A stretch of DNA of 45,834 bases from Oligoflexia bacterium (GTDB lineage: Bacteria > Bdellovibrionota > UBA1018 > CAIPTA01): positions 1-45,834 of the forward strand of contig CAIPTA010000149.1 of NCBI GenBank assembly GCA_903867855.1. The letters run 5' to 3'. The notes below the pieces were generated by a model. That model saw nothing but the letters and a program-made list of their open reading frames with translations. It was not told where the DNA came from and did not search any database. Positions 35,439 to 44,204 of this stretch are shown here, piece by piece. How positions within the stretch are numbered: the stretch's first letter is position 1; the number at the start of each line of letters is the position of its first letter. A program made the position numbers and the translations under genes.

Positions 35439-36080
35439 ATGAAAACAACATTCTGGAAACAAGCGGGTAGTTTTGTAGAACAAAATTTAAAGGCGATCGG
35501 CGTTTTACTTGCCGCAGTCTTACTAATTTTAGTGATCGTTGGAGTATTGCGAGATGTCGCAGCCACGAGAGAAAAAGAAGCCTCTGAATTACTTTTCCAG
35601 GCCCGGGCGAAATCAGAAGTGCTCGCTAAAACCGATGAGAAAGCGGCAGCCGATGCCTTCGATACACTGATTCAAAAATACCCTAGTAGCCGGGCTGCTT
35701 TTGAAGCGGAACTACTTGCGGGTGATGTATGGATGGCCAAAAATAAATTTAGTGAAGCAGAAAAACGCTATGCCCTCGCTGCTGAAAAAGCTCAAGATAA
35801 TTTCTCCAAGCTTCTTGCCCTCTATAATCTAGGTGCGGCTCAGGAAAATGAAGGAGCTTTTGATCGCGCTGTTCAAAGCTACGGCGGCGCAGAAGCAGTG
35901 AAGGCTTCAGAATTTATGCGTCCGGAACTATTGATGGCGGAAGCTCGTTGTTATGAGGCCTTGAAAAATGTGGCCAAGGCAACTGAGCTCTATAAAATCA
36001 TTCAAGACAAATACGCAGCCCAAACTTTCTATAGTGGTGCCGCCGCTGTTTTCCTCTCTGAACTTAGCCTAAAGCACTAA
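35439..36080 (+). CDS. YfgM-like TPR protein, single-pass inner membrane
   Basis: A 213-residue protein with a short cytoplasmic start, one membrane helix (about 19-37) and a periplasmic TPR domain (AFDTLIQKYPSSRAAFEAELL, SEAEKRYALAAEKA, LYNLGAAQENEGAFDRAVQSY). In E. coli YfgM sits beside BamB and acts as a Sec-associated periplasmic chaperone; the same gene order is seen here, with bamB starting four bases after this stop. Sequence similarity to YfgM is in layout rather than exact residues. Confidence 0.8.
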   Translation: MKTTFWKQAGSFVEQNLKAIGVLLAAVLLILVIVGVLRDVAATREKEASELLFQARAKSEVLAKTDEKAAADAFDTLIQKYPSSRAAFEAELLAGDVWMAKNKFSEAEKRYALAAEKAQDNFSKLLALYNLGAAQENEGAFDRAVQSYGGAEAVKASEFMRPELLMAEARCYEALKNVAKATELYKIIQDKYAAQTFYSGAAAVFLSELSLKH

Positions 36081-36084
36081 ACCG

Positions 36085-37224
36085 ATGAGCAAACTCTATC
36101 TATTGGTATCGGTTATCCTATTTTCAGCCTGCAGTCATGCGAAGCTCACTCAGATTCCCTTAGAACCAAAATTAAAGTTGGTGCGTGGCTGGTCGTTCAT
36201 TGAGCCAGAAACAGAAATTCTTGGAATGGAATCCGGTGCGGCGCAAACAAATTATTCCGCCCCTGTGATAGACGGCGAGCGCCTCATCTATGGATCTGAT
36301 CGCTTTGGCTTGATGGCCCTAAATAAATTTAACGGCCATAAAATCTGGCAAAAGAAGATAAAAAATGGCGTGAGCTCCACGCCGCTTATCTTCCAAAGTA
36401 AAATCTTCTTCGGTGGAGAAGATGGCGTGTTCTACTGTTTAGATCGCAATGGGGCAGAGCTATGGCGCTCCGATGTTTCCATGATGCCCACTCGTGGCTT
36501 GCCAATTGTGGTAGATCAAAAAGTAATTTTTGCTGCCATCGATGAGTCTGTGCATGCCCTAGATATAACTACTGGTAAGCCCATTTGGGCTTATAAGCGC
36601 CCGATATTCACCAACACGAGTATTCACGGCGGAGGAAACCCAAGTTATATCGATGGTAAAATTTGGATTGGCTTTAGCGATGGATCCATTATTGCTCTCA
36701 ATCCCCAAGATGGCGGAGTTCAACTAGAGCATCAGTACCGCGATAACCTAAAATTTATGGATATTGATGCGCGTCCTGTGCCTTGGAAGGATGGAATTCT
36801 CATCAGCACTTATGATGGAAAACTGCGCTACTTGCACCACGATGCTTCTGTGATCTGGGAATTCCCTATGGGCGGTGCTCGTGCTCCAGTAATTTCCAGT
36901 AATGGTGAAAATATTTATCTTCCTGGTAGCGATGGGAATATCTATTCTATTGCTGGCCTTACCAATAAAGAAATCTGGCGATCAGCTGTGCCTCATGGTG
37001 TGCCCACCGGTGTAGCGCTGCTAGAAGATAAAAATGCGATTGCCTCGGTGAGCTCAGTGGAGCGCGTATCTGTTATTGATATGAGTTCGGGGAAGGAATT
37101 GGCTCACTTTGACTTGGGTCACGGATCTGGCAGCTTTTCTTCCATCGTGGCAGATCCGGAAACAAAAAGTTTCTATGTGCTATCAAGCTTTGGCCGCGTG
37201 CACCAGTTTCACTTCGAGCGCTAA
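36085..37224 (+). CDS. bamB: BamB-like outer-membrane assembly lipoprotein (PQQ-repeat propeller)
   Basis: A 379-residue lipoprotein: lipobox FSAC gives Cys16 with Ser at +2, compatible with outer-membrane sorting. The rest is a beta-propeller of PQQ-like blades: repeated pattern of GxxxALN/ALD ... G...W (LMALNKFNGHKIWQ, FYCLDRNGAELWR, VHALDITTGKPIWAY, IIALNPQDGG, IYSIAGLTNKEIWR). BamB scaffolds the BAM complex that inserts barrels. Its position behind a YfgM-like gene supports the call. Three bases separate it from the next gene. Confidence 0.85.
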   Translation: MSKLYLLVSVILFSACSHAKLTQIPLEPKLKLVRGWSFIEPETEILGMESGAAQTNYSAPVIDGERLIYGSDRFGLMALNKFNGHKIWQKKIKNGVSSTPLIFQSKIFFGGEDGVFYCLDRNGAELWRSDVSMMPTRGLPIVVDQKVIFAAIDESVHALDITTGKPIWAYKRPIFTNTSIHGGGNPSYIDGKIWIGFSDGSIIALNPQDGGVQLEHQYRDNLKFMDIDARPVPWKDGILISTYDGKLRYLHHDASVIWEFPMGGARAPVISSNGENIYLPGSDGNIYSIAGLTNKEIWRSAVPHGVPTGVALLEDKNAIASVSSVERVSVIDMSSGKELAHFDLGHGSGSFSSIVADPETKSFYVLSSFGRVHQFHFER

Positions 37225-37227
37225 TCG

Positions 37228-37836
37228 ATGCTGAGGCTGCCGCTGCTAGATCTTGGCAATGTGATCCTCAAAGTAAATTTCGAGCCTTTTTTCCAGTGGG
37301 TGGTAGAAAACTCGGAAACAAAAGATCCACTGAAGATTAAATCTTTTTTATCTAGCTCCCTTTTCTTCGACTATGAATTTGGCAATATCGACCGTAAGGA
37401 ATTTATCGCCCGCACGGAAAAGCTATTTCGTGGTCATTTCCCCGCCACAGACTTCGAACATCGATTCTGCGATATTTTCCCGGGCTATGTGGATGGCATG
37501 CAGGCGGCGATAGAAAATCTATTGCAGAATGGTCCGGTATATTGCCTCTCCAATACCAACGAGCTGCACTTAAGCGCAGTGAGAGAGCGTTTTCCCCTCC
37601 TAAATCAGCTATCGAAGATCTTTGCTTCCCACGAGATTCGAAAACGGAAGCCCTATCCTGGTATTTACCGAGAGGTAGCTAATAGCCTCGCGCTCCAACC
37701 GAGATCCCTTGTCTTTTTCGACGATCTAAGTTCGAATATATATGGTGCGGAGCGCGCCGGCTTGGAATCCCATTTATTTATTAATGCCGAGCATCTGCTA
37801 AGCACAATGAAACAAAACCCTAAAGAGGAAACATGA
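37228..37836 (+). CDS. HAD-superfamily phosphatase, YihX-like
   Basis: A 202-residue cytoplasmic hydrolase. Motif I is LLDLGNV (nucleophile Asp8) with DxG rather than the usual DxD, as in YihX, the glucose-1-phosphate phosphatase of E. coli. Motif II is CLSNTNE, the lysine is in RKRKPYPGIY and motif IV is VFFDDLSSN. A cap domain lies between motifs I and II. The substrate may be a sugar phosphate, but this is only by family. It overlaps the next gene by four bases (ATGA). Confidence 0.82.
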   Translation: MLRLPLLDLGNVILKVNFEPFFQWVVENSETKDPLKIKSFLSSSLFFDYEFGNIDRKEFIARTEKLFRGHFPATDFEHRFCDIFPGYVDGMQAAIENLLQNGPVYCLSNTNELHLSAVRERFPLLNQLSKIFASHEIRKRKPYPGIYREVANSLALQPRSLVFFDDLSSNIYGAERAGLESHLFINAEHLLSTMKQNPKEET

Positions 37837-38978
37837 AGTCACTATTTTTGCTTCTCCTGATCTCGCTACCATGCATTGCCAACGCTGAAACCATTGTAGT
37901 GGAAGCGATGGGGGGAACTGAAGCCACGATCATTCATTCCGGAGCACGTCATCCGTTAAAAACGGAAGAAAATATCGCCAACGACGATAAAATTGAAACG
38001 GGAAAATCTACCGCTATCGATCTTCGATTACAAAATAATAGTTTAGTGAGAGTAGGGGTTGGATCCACCGTGGAACTAAAAGCCGGATCATTACATCTAC
38101 TGGCTGGCTCAGTTCGCGTGCTTGTGCCAGAGCAAAAAGAAAAAAGTAAAAAGTCTGAGATCCGTTTTCGCCTAATTACCCCAGAGGGATCCGTTGGGGT
38201 GAGAGGCACAGAATTTATTACAGACAGAATCAACGCAGCCACTACAGTGCATACTTTGCGCGGAGAAGTTCTCTTCGGTCCAGGTTCAGATTTTTCTGAT
38301 CTTACTAAATTTGCTGTTGTGATGAAGGGCTATGAAAGCACCATCAAAACAGGGGAGCACAAGGTAAGTACTCCAAAGCAGTTCTCCATAGACTCTTATT
38401 TGCCGTCAGTTACTTTGCAAAACTTTTCTGCCCTCGCTAGTCGGGAAGCGGGAATGCAGCAAGCCAGAAGCAGTCTTGCTACTGCTCAAGAAAATCCAGC
38501 CAACGATCAGAAAATCGCAGCTCAGGCTCTATCGCACACAAATAAAGCCGCCAGTGCCGCTACGAATGCACCAGCTTCTACAGCTAAGGCGAATGATCAG
38601 TTAATCGCAGCGGCTGCGACTGGTGATGTAGCTCAGCTAGTGGCCGCGCTTCAAGCAGGAGCGGATCCCAAAGCTGCGGTGATGCCAGATTCTGGGGATT
38701 CGATTCTGCATATTGCGGCGGTAAATGAGCGTCTCGATGCGACCCAGTATATTCTTGATTCAGTGCACATCCCCGTTGACTATCCAAATGCAAAGGGTCA
38801 AAGCGCTTTAATGTTGGCAGCTAGTGAAGCCAACTCGCAGGATATCATATTGCTGCTCCTACAAAATAAAGCCTCTCGCACGGCAAAGGATCGAGCGGGG
38901 CATAGTGCCCTAGACTATGCAGCAGGTAATCCGAATGCAAAGGCCATACTAAATCTCCTGAGAACCTATTCTCCATGA
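37833..38978 (+). CDS. Exported FecR-domain protein with ankyrin repeats
   Basis: A 381-residue protein with signal peptide (residues 1-18, ending ANA). Residues about 20-165 are a FecR-like domain (GDKIETG-like NDDKIETGKSTAIDLRL, GSVRVLV, TPEGSVGVRGTEF). An Ala-rich linker follows, then about three ankyrin repeats (NDQLIAAAATGDVAQLVAALQAGADP, ILHIAAVNERLDATQYIL, QSALMLAASEANSQDIILLLLQ). The pairing in one exported chain is uncommon to my knowledge. FecR domains here may bind peptidoglycan or glycans; ankyrins bind proteins. Coupled by four-base overlaps on both sides. Confidence 0.82.
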   Translation: MKSLFLLLLISLPCIANAETIVVEAMGGTEATIIHSGARHPLKTEENIANDDKIETGKSTAIDLRLQNNSLVRVGVGSTVELKAGSLHLLAGSVRVLVPEQKEKSKKSEIRFRLITPEGSVGVRGTEFITDRINAATTVHTLRGEVLFGPGSDFSDLTKFAVVMKGYESTIKTGEHKVSTPKQFSIDSYLPSVTLQNFSALASREAGMQQARSSLATAQENPANDQKIAAQALSHTNKAASAATNAPASTAKANDQLIAAAATGDVAQLVAALQAGADPKAAVMPDSGDSILHIAAVNERLDATQYILDSVHIPVDYPNAKGQSALMLAASEANSQDIILLLLQNKASRTAKDRAGHSALDYAAGNPNAKAILNLLRTYSP

Positions 38979-39367
38979 CCAAACTTTTCCTTCTTCTACT
39001 CTTGCTGCCGCAATTATCTTCAGCATCAGTGGAGTTTGAGAAGTTTTCCTATTGGCGTTCTGGCAAGCAAATTCAGGTGCCCATCGCTGAAGTAGATAAT
39101 GTAAAAGTAAACGATATCTGCGCAAATAAACAAAATAAGTGTATAGCGCTAAAGAAGCTTCATCAAAAGTCTTCCTTGAAAAAAATGAGGCAGGCAATTC
39201 CAGGTAATGCCGCCGGCTCTTATTGTGATTTCTTGAGTGGCACACAGCTATTTATGCAGCGTAATGGCGACGGACTAAAATCTCAGTTCTGCGTATTCAG
39301 TGATCTAACTATGGTTGATGCAAAGGATCTTTATTTAAGACACTACGGAGAGGGGCGAAAAAAATGA
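38975..39367 (+). CDS. Small exported protein, unknown
   Basis: A 130-residue protein with a signal peptide (MTKLFLLLLLLPQLSSA). The mature part is basic, has four cysteines (DICANKQNKC, SYCDFL, QFCVF) and no recognised family. Its start overlaps the FecR-ankyrin gene by four bases and its end overlaps the papain-like protease gene by four, so it is translationally coupled to both. It could be a chaperone or inhibitor for the protease; that is inferred only from position. Confidence 0.72.
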   Translation: MTKLFLLLLLLPQLSSASVEFEKFSYWRSGKQIQVPIAEVDNVKVNDICANKQNKCIALKKLHQKSSLKKMRQAIPGNAAGSYCDFLSGTQLFMQRNGDGLKSQFCVFSDLTMVDAKDLYLRHYGEGRKK

Positions 39368-40743
39368 TCGCAATTTTATCTCTCTTATTACTTTCAACGG
39401 TCTCCCACGCTAAAGACCAAAATCCGCCCTTCGAACCCTTCTATGATCCACCTAATATTTTAAAAGCTACGAAATATGCCAATGACTGTGGGGGAGTTTC
39501 AGAAGATTTGAGCCCCGATATGCCTCCCGTAGATGATCAGGGTCCTGCTGGCTGGTGCGCAACGTTTAGTGCTCGGGCCTTACTGGAATATGCCATCCAT
39601 AGGGCTAATCCTGGTGACGCCTATCAAAATAGAATATCTCCAGTTGATCTTAATACCTGGGACACCAGTCTCCCCGAAAATCTCCGCGGAAAATTTGTAA
39701 ATGCGAGAAATGGTACTGACGTGTTTGAGGTATTAGAGGGAGCTCAAGGGAAGGGCGCATTGTATTCCGAAAACGATCTACCCTTCGATCCAAACCTTTT
39801 TTCTGATGCTAATATAATGACCCGACTCTCTGCGTACTATGATGAAGAAAAACCTTTTGCAGAGAAGGGCGAACTGGCTTGCCGCAACCAGAGCAGCGAA
39901 GATAAAGCGTTAGAGGCATTATATGGTGATCTACCTGCACTACTAAGCCAGAGTGCGAGCAAAAATAGCTTCAATGAATCGCTCAAAACAAAGTTTGCCA
40001 CCGTGGGCACTCCAAAAGTAGGGGCAAGTCGTAATCCCATTTCTCCTGCTTTTGATATTCACCTGACTAGGGCAACAACAGGCGATGAAGAAATGGAAGT
40101 GCTGCAGAATAACCTGAAGTCGAAAACTCCCACTTCCATTCTTGTTTGTGCCGATCAACTTATGAAAGATCCAAATTTTCGAGGGGGTTCTGTGCCACCT
40201 TTCTATACCAATAGCTGCGGCTCTCACGCCATAACGGTGGTTGGTATGAAGCAAGTGAATGGGATATGCAAAATTGAGTTAAGAAACTCTTGGGGCACAA
40301 GCTGGCCATCCGCAGAGGGAAAAGGGCACATCTGGTTGCCTGCCACTCAACTACTCTCCACGCTTCTCGCAACGGATAGGAGTAGTGAAATGGTAAGCAT
40401 CACTAGCCGTGAAGCAAATGAGCCCATTCAAAATACGATAAAAACTCAAGAGTACGATTACCAAGGCGAAACTTTTCGGGCAAATTTTTCTGGTCACGGT
40501 CGATATAACGGTTCGTTTCCGGGAGGCAGTCGTTATTCTGGAGAAATGCTTAATAGCAAGATCTCCGGAAAGGGACATCTCGTTCAGCCCAACGGCGCGA
40601 TATTAGATGGCACGTTTCAAGATGGTACCTTAATGAATGGCCACTTCACTGGCATCATCAATGATACTACGGGGCAGTATTATGATGGTCCGATGGTAAA
40701 TGGATTCACCACGGCGGATGGAAGATTCTCCAATACGCGCTAA
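39364..40743 (+). CDS. Exported papain-like (C1) cysteine protease with MORN-like repeats
   Basis: A 459-residue protein with signal peptide (residues 1-16). The papain active site is complete: oxyanion Gln59 and nucleophile Cys65 in DDQGPAGWCATFS, His288 in CGSHAITVVG, Asn308 in RNSWGTSW. After a linker, residues about 375-455 contain MORN-like repeats (GRYNGSFPGGSRYSGEM, GKGHLVQPNGAILDGTFQDG). No obvious large inhibitory pro-region is present; about 40 residues precede the catalytic core. A secreted protease with binding repeats, last gene of the bamB operon, convergent with aat six bases away. Confidence 0.85.
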   Translation: MIAILSLLLLSTVSHAKDQNPPFEPFYDPPNILKATKYANDCGGVSEDLSPDMPPVDDQGPAGWCATFSARALLEYAIHRANPGDAYQNRISPVDLNTWDTSLPENLRGKFVNARNGTDVFEVLEGAQGKGALYSENDLPFDPNLFSDANIMTRLSAYYDEEKPFAEKGELACRNQSSEDKALEALYGDLPALLSQSASKNSFNESLKTKFATVGTPKVGASRNPISPAFDIHLTRATTGDEEMEVLQNNLKSKTPTSILVCADQLMKDPNFRGGSVPPFYTNSCGSHAITVVGMKQVNGICKIELRNSWGTSWPSAEGKGHIWLPATQLLSTLLATDRSSEMVSITSREANEPIQNTIKTQEYDYQGETFRANFSGHGRYNGSFPGGSRYSGEMLNSKISGKGHLVQPNGAILDGTFQDGTLMNGHFTGIINDTTGQYYDGPMVNGFTTADGRFSNTR

Positions 40744-40748
40744 GTGCC

Positions 40749-41444
40749 TCAGCTAAGCAAAAGTTTCAGCGATGGATTTTTACCATGTATCTCTTGCAGT
40801 CGAAGTAAAAAATCTCGGCGAGAAATATAATGCCCACCAAGTTGAGTGGTCACTGGGGTGAGCATTTGAATATCCATCCACTCCAGCCCCAAGCTCTTTA
40901 GGCGCATAATCATCTCCACCAAACAGAGCTTCGAGGTATTGGGCTCTAGGTGAAACATGCTCTCGCCGGAAAAAACGCCCTGAATCCCGATACCATATAA
41001 TCCGCCCACTAATGCATCGCCTTTCCAGCATTCGATGCTGTGGGCAAATCCAGCCTCATGAAATTTTGTATAGGCATCGATCATCTCAGGGATGATCCAG
41101 GTACCTTCTTGTCCGGGTCGTGGTTGAGCGGCACAGGCTTCCACCACGCGCTGAAAGGCTTGGTTAAAGCTAAAGCGGTAAAGCCCCTTTTTTCTTAGTT
41201 TTTTTATACTCTCCGGAATATGAAGATCCACAAAATCGATCACGCCGCGAGGCTCCGGACAAAACCAGAAGAGGGGATACTGCTCCTCCAAGGGCCACGG
41301 AAAAATACCCTTCGCATAGGCTTGGGAAAGGGTTTCCACCTCAAGGTTTCCCCCCACAAAAATAAGACCATCCGAATTTTCTGGCAGCGCCCACGGATCT
41401 GGAAACTCTATCTTGGAACTATCCTTTATTTTCTTTATATTCAT
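40749..41444 (-). CDS. aat: Leucyl/phenylalanyl-tRNA--protein transferase
   Basis: A 231-residue enzyme that adds Leu or Phe from tRNA to N-terminal Lys/Arg of proteins, marking them for the N-end rule (ClpS/ClpAP). Motifs: DGLIFVGGNL, YAKGIFPWP, FWFCPEPRGV, GTWIIPEMIDAY, GGLYGIGIQGVFSGESMFH and ISRRDFL. His follows GESMF where Ser is more usual. The start at 41444 is three bases from the mepA GTG on the other strand, so the promoters of the two genes must overlap each other's coding regions. Confidence 0.92.
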   Translation of the reverse strand: MNIKKIKDSSKIEFPDPWALPENSDGLIFVGGNLEVETLSQAYAKGIFPWPLEEQYPLFWFCPEPRGVIDFVDLHIPESIKKLRKKGLYRFSFNQAFQRVVEACAAQPRPGQEGTWIIPEMIDAYTKFHEAGFAHSIECWKGDALVGGLYGIGIQGVFSGESMFHLEPNTSKLCLVEMIMRLKSLGLEWMDIQMLTPVTTQLGGHYISRRDFLLRLQEIHGKNPSLKLLLS

Positions 41445-41447
41445 ACA

Positions 41448-42284
41448 GTGCGTATTCTCATCATAATCCTATTCCCGTTTCTTTCCACCCTCATTGCTCA
41501 TGGGGAAACAAAGCCGAGCGATCAGGAGCAATTCGCGCTTTGGGAAAAACTCGTTCAGCCCAGCAAGGGAGAAGCCATGCCCATCGGAAACTATTCCGCA
41601 GGTTGTTTGCAGGGAGCTGAAAGCTTACCCTTAAGTGGACCGGCCTTCGTGGTGATGCACCCTGAGCGTAAACGCTATTTCGGCCACCCAGAACTTCTCT
41701 CTTATATCAAAAGCCTAGCTTCAACTGTCCGGGACAACCATCTAGGGATTTTATTAGTGGGAGATATGGGGCGTCCAAGAGGCGGGCCCATGATTTCTGG
41801 TCACGCGAGCCACCAGATCGGTCTTGATGTGGATCTTTGGTATAGTTTGCCAAAGAAAGCACCGCGAAAAGCGGAACGCTCGCGTTTGAGCGCGGGGCAC
41901 TTTACGGCGAATGGGAAACTGGCGCATTGGAATAAGAAACTCACGAAGCTGCTGGAATTGGCCATTCAAAACCCAAGCGTGGATCGCATTTTTGTAAACC
42001 CGATTATTAAACAAAGTCTTTGCCGCTCAGAAAAGGAAGCCGCCTGGCTCCATAAAATTCGGCCCTGGTGGGGGCACGATGATCACTTTCACGTGCGCCT
42101 CAACTGCCCGGCCGGATCCAACCAATGCCAGCCCGGAACACCCATTCCTGACGGCCCCGGCTGCGACTCCGATCTAGCCTGGTGGTTTAGTGAAGATGCC
42201 AAAAAGACCCTCATAGATAGAGGGAAAAAAGAGCGAGTTTTCCCGGTTTTGCCGGCGGCGTGCGCTGCCTTAAGTGCTCAATAA
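41448..42284 (+). CDS. mepA: Penicillin-insensitive murein endopeptidase MepA
   Basis: A 278-residue periplasmic peptidase (M74) cutting D-Ala-mDAP cross-links. Zinc and catalytic residues are present in GDMGRPRGGPMISGHASHQIGLDVD and WWGHDDHFHVRL. The GTG at 41448 is preferred because it places a signal peptide (VRILIIILFPFLSTLIAHG) at the N-terminus; the longer frame from 41220 would run antisense through the start of aat and is not MepA-like. No ribosome-binding site precedes the GTG, so translation may be leaderless. Confidence 0.85.
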   Translation: MRILIIILFPFLSTLIAHGETKPSDQEQFALWEKLVQPSKGEAMPIGNYSAGCLQGAESLPLSGPAFVVMHPERKRYFGHPELLSYIKSLASTVRDNHLGILLVGDMGRPRGGPMISGHASHQIGLDVDLWYSLPKKAPRKAERSRLSAGHFTANGKLAHWNKKLTKLLELAIQNPSVDRIFVNPIIKQSLCRSEKEAAWLHKIRPWWGHDDHFHVRLNCPAGSNQCQPGTPIPDGPGCDSDLAWWFSEDAKKTLIDRGKKERVFPVLPAACAALSAQ

Positions 42285-42315
42285 TAAAGCATTTATTAAT
42301 AGTCTAAGGCATTAA

Positions 42316-42342
42316 TTGACAATATTACTCAAGATATGTCAA
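42316..42342 (+). promoter_or_regulatory. Inverted repeat/possible operator ahead of the lipoprotein gene
   Basis: TTGACAATAT (42316-42325) and ATATGTCAA (42334-42342) form an imperfect inverted repeat around an eight-base centre. TTGACA could also be a -35 element, but no convincing -10 lies at 16-18 bases. The repeat ends ten bases before the preferred ATG at 42353, so a bound protein would block expression. Confidence 0.4.
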
Positions 42343-42352
42343 TATGCCTGCC

Positions 42353-43414
42353 ATGAAGAAACTAATTTATCCAGCCGCAGTTATCGCTAGCACACTTCTC
42401 TTTTTACCAGCCTGTCAGCAGTTGCAGCAACTGAGCGACATGCAAGCCAGCACGGCGCAAATGAATTCTACTACCGCAGCGCTAAACGATAAAACCTCCA
42501 CCGTGCAAACGGTGCTCGGTTATATGGAAGACTTGGGTAGGCAAGGGGAGTCACTAAAACTTCGCAATGAAAATTTCAAAAATCTCATGACTGACCACAA
42601 AATAGATCAAAAGCTGCTAGATGCCGACCTCTTCATGAATGCCTTCGAATTCCAACTCTGGGAAGAGAACAGCATTAGCAATGCTAACTTCAAAGTAGAG
42701 CGCGATCTTTTGGCTCGCGACTCCGTGAACGAATTCTTTAATCGTCTGCAAACCGTAGATCATTGGGATGCAAAATCCATCGATCCATTTGCTGGCGGTG
42801 GCCCACACTTTTTGGGCTTCGACGTAAACGGCACTGATAACCAAAAAGCTGTTTTCAACATGATGGCGGCAACCATTCACGCTGTGAACCGTATCGATGA
42901 TACTTCCGCCAAAGATTCTCAGCTAGAAACGCTCTCGATGTTTTCGTTGATTCGTGATGGCCTGCTTGCTAGCAAATCCATTCGCGATGGTAACTCCCTC
43001 GAAGGTGACTATCCAGCTTATGTAATGATGGTTCGCCGCAATGAGCCTTTGGCTATTCGCCTCCTCAAGGCCCGCTACAGCGAGCTAGGCCTGGTTTTGG
43101 TGGGCAGAATCGTGGATATTTCTGGCGATCTAGGCAAGGCCTTTCAGCTGAAAATATTGGGCGATAGCTGGGATTTTGATATGTCCAAAATGAATTCGGC
43201 GCAGCTCGAATACTATAAATTGCATTTAGATTACGCGAAGGCCACAAAAGATGTGCTCACGCAAATTGGTGAAACTGTAGAGCTAAATCCTGACGTGAGA
43301 AAACTATATTCTCATATGCATGTTATCTCTCAGCCTAAAGAGAAGATCAAAGATGCGAACCTAGAGGGCGATCAGCATGCCATGCTAGCCGCATTTCAAG
43401 AGTACCTAAAGTAA
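42353..43414 (+). CDS. Lipoprotein, unknown function
   Basis: A 353-residue lipoprotein: MKKLIYPAAVIASTLLFLPAC gives lipidated Cys21 followed by Gln, suiting outer-membrane sorting. Residues about 25-60 are Gln/Ser/Thr/Leu-rich, likely a coiled coil (MQASTAQMNSTTAALNDKTS). The rest is mostly helical with no recognised motif. ATG 42353 gives a normal lipoprotein signal; an ATG three codons earlier is in frame. A palindromic site sits immediately upstream. It stands apart from mepA by 68 bases. Confidence 0.75.
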   Translation: MKKLIYPAAVIASTLLFLPACQQLQQLSDMQASTAQMNSTTAALNDKTSTVQTVLGYMEDLGRQGESLKLRNENFKNLMTDHKIDQKLLDADLFMNAFEFQLWEENSISNANFKVERDLLARDSVNEFFNRLQTVDHWDAKSIDPFAGGGPHFLGFDVNGTDNQKAVFNMMAATIHAVNRIDDTSAKDSQLETLSMFSLIRDGLLASKSIRDGNSLEGDYPAYVMMVRRNEPLAIRLLKARYSELGLVLVGRIVDISGDLGKAFQLKILGDSWDFDMSKMNSAQLEYYKLHLDYAKATKDVLTQIGETVELNPDVRKLYSHMHVISQPKEKIKDANLEGDQHAMLAAFQEYLK

Positions 43415-43493
43415 GCAGAGCCTTGTTCGCCACTCTGTAAAGTGCTATTTTTCTGCAAGGATTAATAGCTAAACTCATAGGGGGCGACTGCTC

Positions 43494-44054
43494 ATGAAAT
43501 TCATATCTCTACTTGCTCTTTTTCTTACCAGCCTAAGCGCTCGCGCGGATGTTGTTGCCGATGGTGTCACCGGGCTCTCGGGCAATCTTAGCAGCGCTAA
43601 AGATTGCTATTCCATCAACTTTCCTTCCAATCGAGATTCAGAATTTTTTAAGCAATTTTGCCTAGGTGCCGTGATTACCACCAATCTCCTCAAGGAAGTG
43701 AGTGGCGCCACCATTCATCCTGCGAGCCTGCAAGGCTGGATCCTACAAAATAACTTGTCCGCGTGGGTGATGAATAATGTGATGGGAATTACGAGTGACG
43801 ATATGCCCGCCGCCATTGCTCGCGCTAAATCTATAATCTCTGTAATTCACGGAGGAGATTTCAGTCAAAGCGTAGACGAACAAAATAGCGCATGGATCTA
43901 TTATACTCCTTATCCAAGTCTGAAAGACAAATGCCTCAGCCAAGGCAATGATCGTTTTCATGGGGCAGTTCTGATCGATTTTAAATTTGATTCCGCTAGC
44001 AATGCTTGGGAAACTTCGGAAATCAGCAATGCCGTGAACTGTCGAAAAACATAA
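43494..44054 (+). CDS. Exported protein, unknown function
   Basis: A 186-residue protein with a signal peptide (residues 1-18, ending ARA). Four cysteines (KDCYS, QFCLG, DKCLS, VNCRK) could form two disulfides. The middle (ASLQGWILQNNLSAWVMNNVMG) is helical. No family recognised. The upstream 79 bases include the tail of a possible weak ribosome-binding site (GGGGGCGA), seven bases from ATG. It converges with the gene at 44205. Confidence 0.7.
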   Translation: MKFISLLALFLTSLSARADVVADGVTGLSGNLSSAKDCYSINFPSNRDSEFFKQFCLGAVITTNLLKEVSGATIHPASLQGWILQNNLSAWVMNNVMGITSDDMPAAIARAKSIISVIHGGDFSQSVDEQNSAWIYYTPYPSLKDKCLSQGNDRFHGAVLIDFKFDSASNAWETSEISNAVNCRKT

Positions 44055-44204
44055 TCGATCAAGGATCAAGGTTGGCAGGCCATCAAATCCGCGAATGTAG
44101 TTGCGAAGATTTCCGCCAAGGCTTTCCAAAAGTAAATTGTAATCTTTGAGTAAATCTAGAAAGCACTTTTTTTTGACTCAATAAGAACCAATGCAAAATC
44201 TAAC

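Noticed and set aside
41220-41447. N-terminal extension of mepA
   Set aside because: It runs antisense through the start of aat, and MepA needs its signal peptide at the N-terminus, which the GTG at 41448 provides.
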